Part shown: piece by piece, positions 11,961-24,758 of the stretch | Layout of the letters: each line of letters opens with the position of its first letter | How positions within the stretch are numbered: position 1 is the stretch's first letter | Assembly (NCBI GenBank): GCA_020091685.1 | Contig: CM034600.1 | Location: 10,511,764-10,575,763, forward strand | Length of the DNA: 64,000 nucleotides | From: Lutjanus erythropterus | Taxonomy: Eukaryota; Chordata; Actinopteri; Lutjaniformes; Lutjanidae | Reading direction: 5' to 3' | Notes under the pieces: model-generated | What the model was told of the DNA's origin: nothing | Database searches by the model: none | What the model saw: the letters and a program-made list of their open reading frames with translations, nothing else | Program-made: the position numbers and the translations under genes

Positions 11961-12681
11961 CAATTTAACTTTTGTTTCAGAGGCGGCCTTGGGTTGAAGT
12001 GGCCTTCGAAAAGGAGAGCTATGAGTTGGTTAGCAGTAAATTAACGCTGAACAGAATGAGAAGCCACTCGCGACTTGTTATACACAGTACCAACAACAGA
12101 CTATGAGCCACGCATTAAGATTGATGACAAGGGTGTAGAGGGCCATCTTTTTTCATCTTCCTCTTGTGTTAACAATGACCGGTGTAATGCTGCTTCACTG
12201 CCCTCTACTGTTAAGTCTTTCGTAGTCACAGACAAGCCTTGATGCAAAGACTGGTGCTGACAAAATTTGAGGAACAGCTGAAGGCCTAAACTATCGGTTC
12301 AATGGAAAAAGTTTGTCTCACAATGAGTACAGTGTGTGAATGCAGCATTGTTTCCTGAATCAGAATGAAAATAATCTCCAGAGCTACACCATCACATGTG
12401 AAAACACATTCAAAGCGTGCAAACACAGTTTCACTGTTGGGGCATTGCCTGTTACAGTTTGCTAATGGAAACCACAGAAACCCATGCTCTCAGTTGGTGT
12501 TTTCGGGACACACCTACAGTATAAACTTGTAAAATCCACCTAATTTTAAAGACGAAACACATGATTGCAAAGAAATTAACAGTTTGCTCAGATTTGCTCT
12601 GTGGAAAACGTAATCACACTTAACAAACAGTGAAGGGTGGGGTGCCAGTCTGACACCACCTCACTGTTTGCAGAGTCTTAC

Positions 12682-12905
12682 CTGAGCTCAGGGTCATCGC
12701 TGTGAATGGTGACAGTCTGAGGTACATTAAAGGGATTTTTCAGGACAAACTCCATGTACTCAGCAGAGCCAAGGCTGGCGTAGAGCAGATGCTGGGTGGT
12801 GATGGCCTGGCTCAGCATGTTGGCGATGCCCTCTGCCTTGCTGCGCTCTTCCCTGGGTTTAATCTGATTAAGTTGCTTGGCCAGCTGGGCTTCCTTAGTC
12901 CGATC
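12682..12905 (-). CDS. nphp4: NPHP4 exon H (helical linker, first Ig/MSP-like strands)
   Basis: The 224-nt exon starts in phase 0 after tttggtgttag and ends two bases into a Ser codon before GTAAGA. The peptide begins [20 protein letters not shown], a Lys/Glu/Gln-rich likely helix, followed by [20 protein letters not shown] and [20 protein letters not shown]. Human NPHP4 has [21 protein letters not shown] and [20 protein letters not shown]. It therefore joins the linker to the first of the C-terminal Ig/MSP-like repeats. The long open frame on the opposite strand is a shadow of this exon. Confidence 0.96.
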
Positions 12906-14624
12906 CTAACACCAAAGAACAACAGCAAATACTGAAAAGGACGTCCCAGTGTAACAACAGGCAAAAATCATAATATTCTTAAAAATTATTATCCAAACTT
13001 GCTATTCTAAACATCGATTGCAATTTATATAGAGCAACTCCCTGGTTTAATATTGACCTACTGTGCTTGTTGTACTTTACACACAGATATTTTGTGTAAT
13101 TAAAGATGAACAGTGCATTCCCATGTTCCTTGGATGGATTTTCTAGGTTGGGAAGTCATTATTCCAACTTTTTTGTGTTCATGAGCTTTAAATTGTAAAA
13201 TGCCAACAGCATGGACGCTACTCAGGGTAGGGTACGTTATATGCTGAATCTGTTTATAGGTTACCTGACTTGTTTTCTGGGTTAATGCTAATAAATAATA
13301 TTAATCTAGGTCACTATGTGGACAGCAACAGTTACAACCTATTACAAAATACATGTGAGTAAAAAAACTGATATGATGATATAATGATTGGAAAGGAATC
13401 AATATTATATACAGTGTTTTCTCAAATGTTTGGGTTCATTCATTCATTCATTTGTGCAGTCTTGTTCCAAGGCAGTGGGAGAAGACACACTTTCTGTACT
13501 TTGTTTTTGTTTTAGGACAATCTAACAGCTTGTGGCAAAAAGAAGGAACCAATCAATCATTAAATCTGTATTCCGTCATGAGTTTAACTCTGGACTGAAC
13601 CCCTTTAGTGGAGCAATATGTAACAGTTGCTTCCCAAAATGAGTACTGCAGTCTAAACAGTGATTTGGAGCCAACTGTCAGCGGTCTGTCAATGTAAAGT
13701 AAAGCATGTGATCCTGAAAATAAAAGCGCACTGCTAAGAGAATATACACTTTTGAGTTCAGTGACTGCCTGTCTTACTGCCTGCCAGACTCCATTAACAT
13801 AATATTCAATTATTTACTCCTTGATGATTTCATATGAACAGACACTAAATACACATAAATTTAACTATCGATTCAGTCCCTTTAAATACTACAAAGGGAA
13901 CAATAAACAGCATGCTGCCAGGTATTCTGATCAGTACACATAAAAACCAATTAAACACCTCATATTGAGTTTGAAAATCAGGATGGTAAAGCTATGTATG
14001 TAAGAAAATTTAATCTTGAGGTTTTCAACAGGTTTAGCGCACTGAAATTATGCCAGGGATAAACCTGCACCAAATTAAGTCCTCACTATCAGGCCATAGA
14101 AGTCAAATCCAAATTGAATTGCAAAGCAACTCTTAAAACCTTCTTCCTGTGCAGGCAGGACGCGGTTATATTCCACAAAGTATTGACTGTTATGGGGGTG
14201 TGAAACAACTAAAACACAGGTCTTACCAGAGGAGATGTAATGCGTAAAATGTCTCAGACAGACATACACCACAGCCAAAATCACATTTAGCATGTGCACC
14301 CATGGGTGAAAATACAAGATGTGCCTTCGGGTAGAGGAACAATTAACACCTTCTTGTGCAGTCACTAAAACACAGAGGGTTGAAGGGCATATCGCCACGA
14401 GAATTGTAACATCGACAGGCTTTCTGTGAGACGCTCCGCGCCTCTACAGATGCTCCCTCCTGACATGTTTCAGAGCCAGAATGAAAGCTGCTCTTGTTCT
14501 GTCTTTGTTGTCCGTTTGAGATTTAAGTAAAGGAGACACACGGGGACGGACTTCTGTGGTTCTCCTTTACAGATAAGCAGCTATTCTCGTGTCCCCATTG
14601 GCTGAATGCAAAGCTTGACCTCAC
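12906..14624 (-). other. NPHP4 intron between exons G and H
   Basis: A 1.7-kb phase-0 intron. It has a short ATTC tetranucleotide repeat at about 13436-13451 and otherwise nothing that I recognise. Confidence 0.75.
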
Positions 14625-14815
14625 CGTGACCTTAGCCGCTTTAGCATCTTCTTTGCTCTCCCGCTGATGCACAGCAGCCATGCAGCCGAGCTTGCGGCGC
14701 TCGCCGTCGGGCTCGTTTAGGTGGTGCTCTCCGGGCGCGATGGTGTCAGCTCTGATCCCGAGTCTGAATGACGGCACGTCTATTTCCAGTCTGTGTGCCT
14801 GTGCAGTGTTCCTCG
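14625..14815 (-). CDS. nphp4: NPHP4 exon G (short charged linker)
   Basis: The 191-nt exon has two leading bases and ends in phase 0. The acceptor is ttctccttcacag and the donor is GTGAGG. The peptide contains VPSFRLGIRADTIAPGEH, then GERRKLGCMAAVHQRESK, and ends KAAKVT. It aligns loosely with human PPSRSRVISNDGAS and TRRRKLERMRSVR. The intervening human stretch, which includes LADVDSELAAML, has no counterpart here. It is GC-rich compared with its surroundings. Conservation is lower than in the flanking exons, but the splice sites and both phase matches support it. An alternative is that a further exon lies in the intron upstream. Confidence 0.85.
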
Positions 14816-17585
14816 CTGTGAAGGAGAAACAGGCCACAATCATGAATATATTTACTGAACAGAGTGGAATCTAATCTCTTTGCCATTTTGACCATATGTT
14901 CTAAAAACCCTCCAAATGTCCAAGGGAGCAAGTTGCGACAGATTAAAGTATTGTCGGAGCACCAGAAACAACAGCTTGTACACAGACAACAGTCAAACAA
15001 CTGGCACCACTACAACTGGGCCAAAGCCCTACTGCTGGGAAAACAGACTTGCTCTATCCGCCCAAATTATTTTTCACCTCCATGGCTTTGTATCCTCTGC
15101 AAGCACCAAAATATCTAATTAAAATACCTGATTCATCTGCTAGTCACTAAACAATCCATCCTCATTTGGGCTGGTTCATGCAAATTACCCATGTTCTTTA
15201 AAAGCTTTGAGAATATGCCTATCTTGCACATTGAACAACACTGACTCATTAATAAACTCAGAACTGCATCTCCGAAACTGAATTTGTGTTATTATAAAAC
15301 AGATCGAGTACATTTTGCAGCATGCAGGAAGATAAACCCAGACTGACTAAGAGTGGCCACAAATCTTAGAGAAACGAGCAGTGCAGCATGAAGAGAGAAA
15401 GAGAGCGGTACGTCCGTTTATCACTTGATGAACACAGAGATGATTTAGATAGAGAAAAAAGAGATGATGACAGAGAAAAGAGACATGAGGATAAGTAAAG
15501 TAGCCTCATATTAAAGCACTTCAGGAACATTTCCTAGCTCAGGGCTGGACAATAAACTACATTTAGCAAATAACAAGCATTATGAATTTTTACCAACCTA
15601 CTCATATCTATATTTTAGGATGGAACCTCAATACTTCTGAAGCACTGACTTGAAATGTGTCTGTAACACTGTCACACAAAACTTTAGCTTCTTTAGATAA
15701 AAAAGTTTTCAAAAACGTTTTTATTTCTCAAAGTAAGGTATCGACACACGCCTTTGATATCTGCACAGTAACACTTATAGCAACCAGTATGAAAATATTA
15801 ACACACAACAGTACACTGTGTCCTAAAATATGTCATACTCTACACACTTAAACTGCTGTTTCCATTCATTCCTAAGTTTTCGTTGCTATTTTGTTTTTTT
15901 CCATAGTCCAGCTCTTTGTGTTTCTGTTTCTTCTGTAAGGATTGTGTCAGCACTACCCTGCACTGTTCACAGTATTTGTAGAATGTTGAGATCATATGTG
16001 CAAAGTGGGGCTGTTGCAGTAACAGAATTTCCCCTGCATTCATTTAGGTTTGCTCCACAGCGTGGCAGGAGGTATTAGTGTCATTCTTGTGTTTGTAACA
16101 CTGAGTCTAATATCATCTGCGGTTCTCACCTCACTGCCCTTGTTCAACGACAAAGCTTATGCAGTTCGCACTCCAGTTAAATCTGCAAAAAGCAGCATGA
16201 AAAAACAGGTACCAGCATCTTCTACTATCATTATTTAGTTGGCTTCAAACGGGCTTAACTTTCACACAGTTTCTCTTGACTGTCACTAAATATCACCACA
16301 TTTGTCCAACATCGCCCCAGCCTGTGGTATTAGCCACGTTAGCCACGCAGCATGCTAACACAGAGTTCAACAGCTTAACTTATGAAATAAACAGTAAAGC
16401 AACATAAAACATGGCAAAACTTACAGCTTCCAAGTTTGGGTCAGGCCAACCAATCGACAAACAGCCCAGTATTTTAACTAGTTGTACTGTAATTAAAGCT
16501 ACTACAAGGGACTTTCAGCAATCATTCCACAGCCATTACCACAAAATATAAGTCGAAAATAAAATTATTTAAATAAAAATCTCTCACATCTCTCACTTTA
16601 ACTTGGGCCCGACCCCCTGGCAAACATTAAGAGTAACTAGAAATAGGCAGTCTTCTCATGGATGATCTCATTTGCTTATGTAGATCATACAGAGTCATCA
16701 GTATTAAATTGAGGCTGTTTTATGACCAGTTAAAAACTCCTTGTGGTAGCTTTAAAGAAGAAAAATGCATCAGAAACACATTACTGATGTACATTTGGCA
16801 GTTCACTCATCACAAAGATGGCTTACCTGCAGGAGTAAATTTCCTATGTTTGTGCTTACACATAAACTCTTGTACATTCCCTTCTCTCTCTGTTTTCCTC
16901 TTCAGTATCGCTCTTTATTCTGAAACATTTTTCCCAAGTCTCCTTATCACAGAGGCATTGAGTCGACTGCCAGTCACCTAACCAGATAGTGTCTATAGGC
17001 TACACTGCTTCCTTTAGAACCACGGGCAGACAGGAGGAGGTCTGAGCAGACACTCACCACACAGCTTCAGTGTGTCTTACTGTCACGACTGGACTCCAGT
17101 GAAAGCAATTAGGCGCATTGTATGTTTAAATGGCAAGGAAAAGAGGAGTGGAGAGAGGAACGAGTTCAGTGTGCAAGAGGGACAAAAGTAGTGGAGAGGT
17201 GGTGGTGGTGGGGAGGAGGAGGGTGAGACAGGTAAAAAACAAAGCAAACAGTGAACAGACCATGTTTGCACAGAGACAAGAGCTGTGAATAAATAATTGC
17301 AACAGTTTAGCGAATAGATTTGGATTGAACACACATATGCATTTGTAAACACATTTTATACAGTACATGATTGCCTGCACGTGCTTCCATGCGCATATTT
17401 CTTATCAGTGTGTTCGTATGGAGAGTGCTATGAGCAAATGTTTGTGAAATATAATTACACAGTATTTCTAAGGTCTGTTCTCCTCAGAGTGGGCTGTAAT
17501 TCTAGACCTGCCAGACTTACTTTACATCATTATAAGCAATTATCTGCTTGTTTTCAACTCTTTCTAATGTGATGCCTCTTACTGT

Positions 17586-17739
17586 GTGTGTGTGTGTTTG
17601 TGCGTGTGTGAGAGAGAGAGTCATAGTCCACATTTTAAAGACAAATTTAGGAAAATACACCCGTTGACTGGCGACGGCTTCTCTAATTGAGGAAAAAATT
17701 GGTTTCCCCAGTGTGTGTGTGTTCCTCTTCTTGGACTGT

Positions 17740-17792
<53 letters not shown>
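17586..17792 (+). repeat. GT tract and (CA)26 microsatellite cluster
   Basis: A GT-rich run lies at 17586-17620, a short GT run at 17711-17721 and a 52-bp pure CA tract at 17741-17792. The GT and CA runs are complementary and could pair over a loop of about 20 bases. Confidence 0.95.
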
Positions 17793-17794
<2 letters not shown>

Positions 17795-19566
17795 ACAAAC
17801 AGGACTGTGGCTAGCCACCAGAGATGCTTCTGCAAGCTCAATTAGGCTGAAAATTGAGTGGTTCAGTGGTGCAGCCAACAGACAGAATGTGAAATGGATC
17901 TGGTTGAGTTGATCAAGGCTGGAGGATGGTCACCGCCCAAATAAAAGACGCTAATTGCTCCGTGGCGTAGAATGCACACATGTGCATGTGTTTAGATTTA
18001 CACTGACAGGTGAATGGAGAAAAACATGAACTACGTGGTTAATGAAAGTGGAGTTAAATGATATGTCAGTACATTAACACAGACAGGATTCAGTGGGCTG
18101 TGGATTAAAGTGCTTGCCATTGAGCTGGAGGATGTTTCTGGAGGACAGGCTTCCTCCTCTGAAGCCACCCGTCACTTCTCGAGGTGTGATGATGTGAGAA
18201 TGAGATGGCATCACGTCTGCTGTCCTCCACCTGCTTGGTTCTACTGGACACCCTGCAGAAGAGAAATACAGATTTTAGTTTGAGATCTACTGAGCTCAGT
18301 GAATATTTTTACATTTGAAGCTCCACATAGAATTTACTGTTAAGGAATTCATAAACTCAAACTCACACACTCACTTCAAACAGGCTGCAGATTCTTCACA
18401 GCAGGGTGCTATTTGGTTATTGTCAGACCAGCTCTATACATACTGACCAACACCACTTACAGGTGAGAGCCAGTGTTGTGCAAGTTTACACTTCACAGAC
18501 AAGCAGTCAATTTCAGTTCACAGAGGTCATGTTCATTTTGTCTGTTTTTTTGTTTTAGTTTAGATGGCCATGATAACTTATATCTATACTTATTAGCAAA
18601 AATTGTGAGAACATTTTACTTAACAGCAAACTTGAACATCAACATGCTGTTGAATTTCCCAACTGGGAACATGAAATTCCAGCCTCCCAGTTCAAATGGA
18701 ATGCACCATAATATATGAAGACTGCCAGGAGATGAAGAGGGAGACAAGACAGAGAGGAGCGTACATAACATTGATCTACCTGTCTGTCTGTCATTGTTAA
18801 TGGAGACTCCAGCCTGCAGTGAAGCACAGGTCATACAATTCAAGAACGTTTTTAGGCTATATCATGCTGAAATTTCTGTCCGCACTTGTTCGTGTTCATT
18901 AGTTGCACACTCATCTGTTCAGTTCACCGTGCACCAAAAACATGAATAGGTTCAATGAACTTGAGCTGCTGCAAGTTTAACACTTGCACCACCTGCAGGC
19001 AATGAATGTTACAGCTGCAGTTTTGTATGTGTATAATAAATAAACAAATGGAAATTACCGTATCACTCTAATTAACCACTGATAATAGGTACTCAAATAT
19101 GAATACAGTTCAACATGTTGTAAAAAATCAATGTTAGCTTTTAAAGATTTGACTATTTACTAAATATCTGAGAACCAAGCACACCATTAAGCTTTGTCAA
19201 TTGATTGCACAAGTAAGCGACTATTATGCTAATTAACAGCTACTTCAAATATTTAACACAAAACACAAAACTGCTTTTGCACTGTTTTTAATTTGTTCTA
19301 TGCATCTCATCTAGCCATTTTTCTTTTTTTTTTTTGCTAAACAAAATTGCTTGGGACAATTCACATTTACTTTTCTTGTTGACAGGTGGGGTTGGCATGG
19401 AACAGCTGGGATTGAGGCTCTGAACCAGACATTGCTTTCCAAAAAAGTGAAAATCCACAAAGGAATCTCACCCGACTGAAACGCAGCTTATTTGAACTTG
19501 TGAATAGCAGTGGTTGCTAATGAGCAATGGAACTAAGCCAATGAACAGGCTCCACTACAGAAAGTT

Positions 19567-19953
19567 TCAATGAGAAATACTAGCCTTGCTTGTAGTTTGA
19601 TCACACATTATGCTAGAGGCAATCTCTGTATCACTATCAGGATCAGAACTGATAGAAGTCCCGTTATCTCTGTAACTCTTCATTTGATTCATTCTATTTA
19701 AAGACCTAATCTGTGTAACTCCAGCAGTGGCTTGAGACTCGGGTGTTTGGCACTTCTTGAAGTAACAAGCCAAACTGAGATCTGAAGCCAAATCTGGCCA
19801 GTTTACCAGACTAAATATCAGTTTTAAGCCAAAGTTCTCTTTGAAGTCACATGAGAAACAATGCATTTTCATTGTAGACAGCGCCAAAGTGAACACATTC
19901 CAGGTTAAACCCTGGCTTAGAACACTCGAGGCAGGATCAATACATGAAGACAA
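19567..19953 (-). other. Unrecognised open reading frame, 128 codons
   Basis: This Met-to-stop frame has balanced composition, with segments such as CFSCDFKENFGLKLIF, VNWPDLASDLSLACYFKK and TSISSDPDSDTEIASSIM. It has no simple-repeat bias and the phrases look protein-like. I see no splice signals that would join it to NPHP4 and I cannot name a family. It may be a relic of a mobile-element protein, a retrocopy fragment or chance. Confidence 0.25.
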
Positions 19954-22900
19954 GCCTACAGCGGTTAATTAGTGCCCTGAAATTGCCAGAGAGGTCTGGA
20001 CACAGAAAGCTTGCAACGCGATGAGTGTCATGCTGATTGATGGCTCGTGTTGGCTTCTGTCCGGCTTGGCTGAGTGCTGGGTGTCAGAGATGCAGTGAGA
20101 CACCAATTTTTCTGGATATGGGGGCTGACAACATCATTACAGATCTTTCTTTTAAAGAACAATTAAATGTTTGAATTGGCCCAGGCTTTTTAAGTCATGT
20201 CATTACAAAAGCTTTATGCCATTGTTTGGATGGGTAAGCTGACAGTTTTGGGTTATCCTGCAAAAACCTGCCTTTTGACAAACAGAGTGCCTTCAGTTTT
20301 CAGCCTTATTTGTCTATTGTTCTGTTCCTTAATGGCAAAATCATTGCGTTCTCTGTCTTTTAAAGACATGCAAACACTCCAGGGTGTACTTGTACAAAGG
20401 CAGTGAATGATGGTTGATATTAGTGTTTCTTCTACCATTAATTCATCCTTCACAAAGCCCCTACAGGACAGTCGCTGAGGGAAAGGCTTGCTTATGCTTT
20501 TGAACAGTGCTTTATACACAAAATGCCCCATAATGGAAGTGTGACAGATAATTGCTCAAAGAGTCACAACCACAGCACCAGCCTGCAGCCTGCACCATCT
20601 TCACAAGAGCATTTTCAAATACCACAGGTCAAAGGACTTGTTTTGAGCAATTTACAGGTATACCGAGGCCAACACTTGGAATGTGTTAGGTACAATTTAC
20701 AACAGTTGACTGAAGAAGTAATTAAAACTAAAGTTTACGGCTCTTTAAATTACAGTGCACTTTGACACAATGCTCCCATTACTCCCATCAGTGTCGAGGC
20801 TGCGGCACATCACAACACACCCAACCGAGGTGCTTAATTGTAGTGTAAGAAGTTTTAGCGTTTCCTGAGAGGCTCTGGGACACCTCATTCGGGATGCTTT
20901 CATTTGAAATATGGTGAGTGCAGCAATTAAGTGGCTTTACCACCCAGAACTGACACCTCGGTGAGCTTGTAGGAGTTTTAAAAGGGGAGGCAAAAGTACC
21001 CTCCAAATCTTTTAGAGGAAAAGTCCTTCATCAACAAACTGATAATGGGCAGCAGCTAAATGAGTAATGGGAAGCTGATGTTGCCATGCAAACAGACACA
21101 GACAGCGCAGTTCTGCAGATTAATGGGTGAGGTGTCTGCCGTCCCAACGCATTCCCCTCATCATCCATCACCCTCCTCTGGCCACACGACTCAGCCGAAT
21201 GTATTTGTTTGAGTTATATTTCCCAAATATAACTGTGAAGACATTACTTCTGCCGTCGCATAAACATCTCCAATCAATAACACAGCCATAGAGATCTCAT
21301 TCCCAACGCCTCATTATGGGCCTTTCAGCCTGCTTTCTTTTGTGTGTTGACAAATGCTTTGATGATTGTAAAATAAATCTGCAAGGGCGCGATAAGATGA
21401 ACACCCGGTGCCGCTTGTCCACAATAAAACACATGGACTGATGATGAACCCGACTGTGACCCCCCTGATTTAATCATTCAATCATTTTAATTAATCGGCT
21501 ATCATAGAACCATCATTAGGCTCATCAGATAATACCTGCTTTAGAGATAATCCAGGTTGACGTGGATGTCTTGCTCTCGGTCACATTATCCGTCCCTAAC
21601 TGCTGAATCACACTGGCAGATTGTTGAGACAGAGCTGATGATCCTCATCACTGAAATGAAAGCTAATACTCTGTGTTTCAGAGAGACAGCCCAGCCCAGC
21701 GTCTGCTGCTCTGTGTTGTCTGTGAGGAGGAGAGTAATTGTGAACAAAGTGCCAGGGGGCTGAACTCTATCAAATTTATTGACTACCTCTTTCTGTTGCA
21801 TGACAATAACACTACTCGGCACCACCCCACCTGCCCGCCCTCTTTGCTCTGCTGGCAGTTCTTGAGGTTAAGGCCACAACAAACCACTGATTTACTGGCC
21901 CTCAGAACAAATGGGAGCAAGCACCAAGGGGGCTTCAAAGTAGTCTGCAATATTCGATTTCTTCTGGCTCCCCGTTCCAGGCCACTGACCTTTCAGAATA
22001 AGCAGATTCCCTTTCACCTCAGGGCTAAAAGCGAGGCTGATAAAGCCTGGCCTTAACGCACCAACAGCAAGCGCTTTTAATGAGTGAGACATACTGTCTG
22101 TGGACCCCTTAGGGAAGTCACCTAGCTAAGCTAATTGTTAGGTAAATTTCAGTGATATTTTGTTCCACTAGTGGCAGCTTTAGGCAGGATTCTCTCCACT
22201 CTCTCCTGCTGCAACAGCCAGTCTCTCCAGGGCTTATCAGGCTGCTGCAGATGAGGAGCACTGTGAGGTCTGGAGAAGGTTCTAATCTGTCTTCTCTACT
22301 GTGTTGAAGCAGATACATGCTTTCTGTTTATGTGTGTTAGAGAGAGGGAGTGTGCATGTGTGTGGACAGAGCAAAAGAGATGGCAAGAGAAAGTGAGAGT
22401 TAAGAGAGAAATGATACAGAGACAACTCACTCAGCAAAACCATTTTATATCAATAGGATTTGCCTTCTGTCACATATGGGCCTTTTTACTGTTGGCAGAT
22501 ATCAGCAACATGTTTCCAGATTGGATATTAAAAGGGCCCACTGTCTTAAATTTTGGCAATGGGGCTAATATTACCTTTTTGTGAAGCTGAACTCAACTGA
22601 TATGTGTGTAAGATAGAGTTGGACCATCAGAAGCTATTATATAAACTGCAGCCTTGGCTCATACATACTAGCTTAAGTGCAGTCACAGAAATTTCATTTA
22701 AAGTTATAAAGTAAGTACTGATTTTCCAGATTAAAGTTGCCCTAATAAATACTTTAATAACAAGGATCAAATGACTATGTGTAATGTGAAAGGGGCTCAG
22801 TGATGAAGATCTGATAAACTGACCGTACGCTACCTGCCCTCCACTAAACAGTAGCCAGAAAAAATACTGACTTGCTGGTGAACATAATGGAGCACACAGC

Positions 22901-23759
22901 AGTTAAAGAAATGTGAAAAAGCAGGGTGAAAACTACCATATGCACAGAAACATAATAACAAATAAATGTAATAGACTGCTGCAACCATGAGTCCTAAAAC
23001 CCAGAAATGAGTTCTTAAAAAAAAACTTCAAGATCCTTTGTCGCAAATTCAAGCTTGAGAACATCTTGTCCACATACATCAGTAAATACCACACTCGCGA
23101 ATTTTGAAGTTTTTACATGACTTAGAAAAGTGCTTGCTAACAAGTGGGTGAATTAGATTTCAAGGTTGTTGGGGACATAAAACACCATCACACCAAACTC
23201 TAGTCATTCTGTGGTTGTGACGGGAGGTCATGCAACTGTGGTGTACTTCACTTTTGGCCTAACAATAGCCTTTTACTTTTGCCGATTGCATTTTTTCAGC
23301 TTTATTGCCAAAACATGCATCACCATCACAGAAATACACGTGTGAGGCACTGGAAAACGAAGAAGCAGGGTTTGGATTAAAGACCAGCAGACAATCAACA
23401 AATGCAGTTGGAATATTCTGAACATGCAGTCAGATCAGCTGGAAGCACCATCATGGGTGACGGTGGGTGAATGCCCCAGGTGGAGAGGAGGCAAGCGGAT
23501 AAAAGCCATGCTACAGTTTGGGATTAAGGCTGCTCCTGGATAATGTCTGGCCAGGAAAATGAAACGGACGACGTGGGACTCAAGCCGGCCAAACAATGGG
23601 ACATCAGAGAATGTTTGTGACCACACAGAGACACCTGGATCAGTCTGTTGCACCTGAGTTGCAGATCGCACTCCAAGCTAACAGAACACAACATGACAAA
23701 CCTCCGGCAGGATGAGGGAGGAGGACTTCATGTTTTTACATCGATGATGTGTCATGCTA

Positions 23760-23780
23760 TCACACACACACACACACACA
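23760..23780 (+). repeat. (CA)n microsatellite
   Basis: About ten CA units within the large intron. Confidence 0.95.
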
Positions 23781-24296
23781 AACTGTCAACCATATTATCA
23801 TCACCATCTTATTGTTGCTGTTATCATTCAAAATGACTCAGATTAAAAAATTAAAAATGCACAACATAATTATTTCCTGGGTGTATAGGTGTATGTATAT
23901 AGGCATTTATTTTGGTGTATATTTTCACTCTATTCCATTTGGAATTTAGTTTATCATCTGTGTTGTATTTTGCATGTATTATTAAGGCACAACTCTTATT
24001 TCATTGTACAACCCTGTGTTGTATAATGATAGTAACTGTCCTTAAATCCTTGAATACTGTATGTTGTTTGTTCAGCTGTTCTGCAAAAAACTATCAATGC
24101 AGGTTCAAGATTTTACTAATTTATGAATCTTGAAAATGGCTACATTTCTTTGTACCTAATTAAATATTAAACTTACAACTTTTGTTTCTGACTTGTTCCT
24201 GTGGAAGCATAAGATTACAGCATATCTGGTTTGCAAAGCAGACATATTGTCCTGAGGGTGGTGACAGACGAAAGCACATGGGGTATTCAAATGTTT

Positions 24297-24758
24297 TCAG
24301 CTTGCATAGACTTGTCTTTGCCACAAAATGACTTGTGTCTTTGCGCTACCTTTACATACAATAACACCACACTGAACACTTGCTTCAGTCTGAACACATT
24401 GTGGCACTAGGCCAATGACTGGGTTGTCACCGTCATTAAAAACAACCTTCCAGGGACCATAAATATCCAAATCAAACTTTACAGCAATCTGGCCAGAACA
24501 TGCCATCAGAAGAAGCTTACTCCGAATAAAAGGATTTACAGCATTTTCATCCCCAGGTTCTACTGTTGGCAGGAAAGTGATAAGTAGACATGTATATACA
24601 ATTACATAAACACATCTGCAATACATGAACAGGAACATTTTTAGGGCAAGTGTGAGCAGAATCCCAATGAAGGCATCACTGCTTTTGAGTTCCGTATATA
24701 TATACGCGTCCTTCTTGTTATACAGCCAAATTACCTCAAATTTATGAAAGTGGCCCAT
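24297..24758 (-). other. Unrecognised open reading frame, 153 codons
   Basis: It is the second longest open frame in the window. The N-terminal half has a hydrophobic stretch (about residues 32-63) and the C-terminal half includes NPFIRSKLLLMACSG and VKFDLDIYGPWKVVF. No known family is recognised, there are no clear splice sites, and no Kozak context or polyadenylation signal was noted. It may be chance or a mobile-element fragment. Confidence 0.18.

Larger units (their letters stand above)
3769..12681 (-). other. NPHP4 intron between exons H and I
   Basis: An 8.9-kb intron. It holds the palindrome at 4050-4335, repeat segments at 5915-5985, 6240-6262, 6305-6390 and 6770-6840, a dispersed repeat at 8196-8470, microsatellites at 10090 and 11141, a possible hAT-like end at 10583 and a SINE-like fragment at 11806. 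I recognise nothing in 4340-5900, 6900-8190 or 8640-10080. No coding exon is needed, because exons H and I share a split Ser codon. Confidence 0.75.

Noticed and set aside
12702..12935. Plus-strand frame opposite exon H as a separate protein
   Set aside because: It is the antisense shadow of a well-conserved NPHP4 exon. The same applies to the frames opposite exons G and I.
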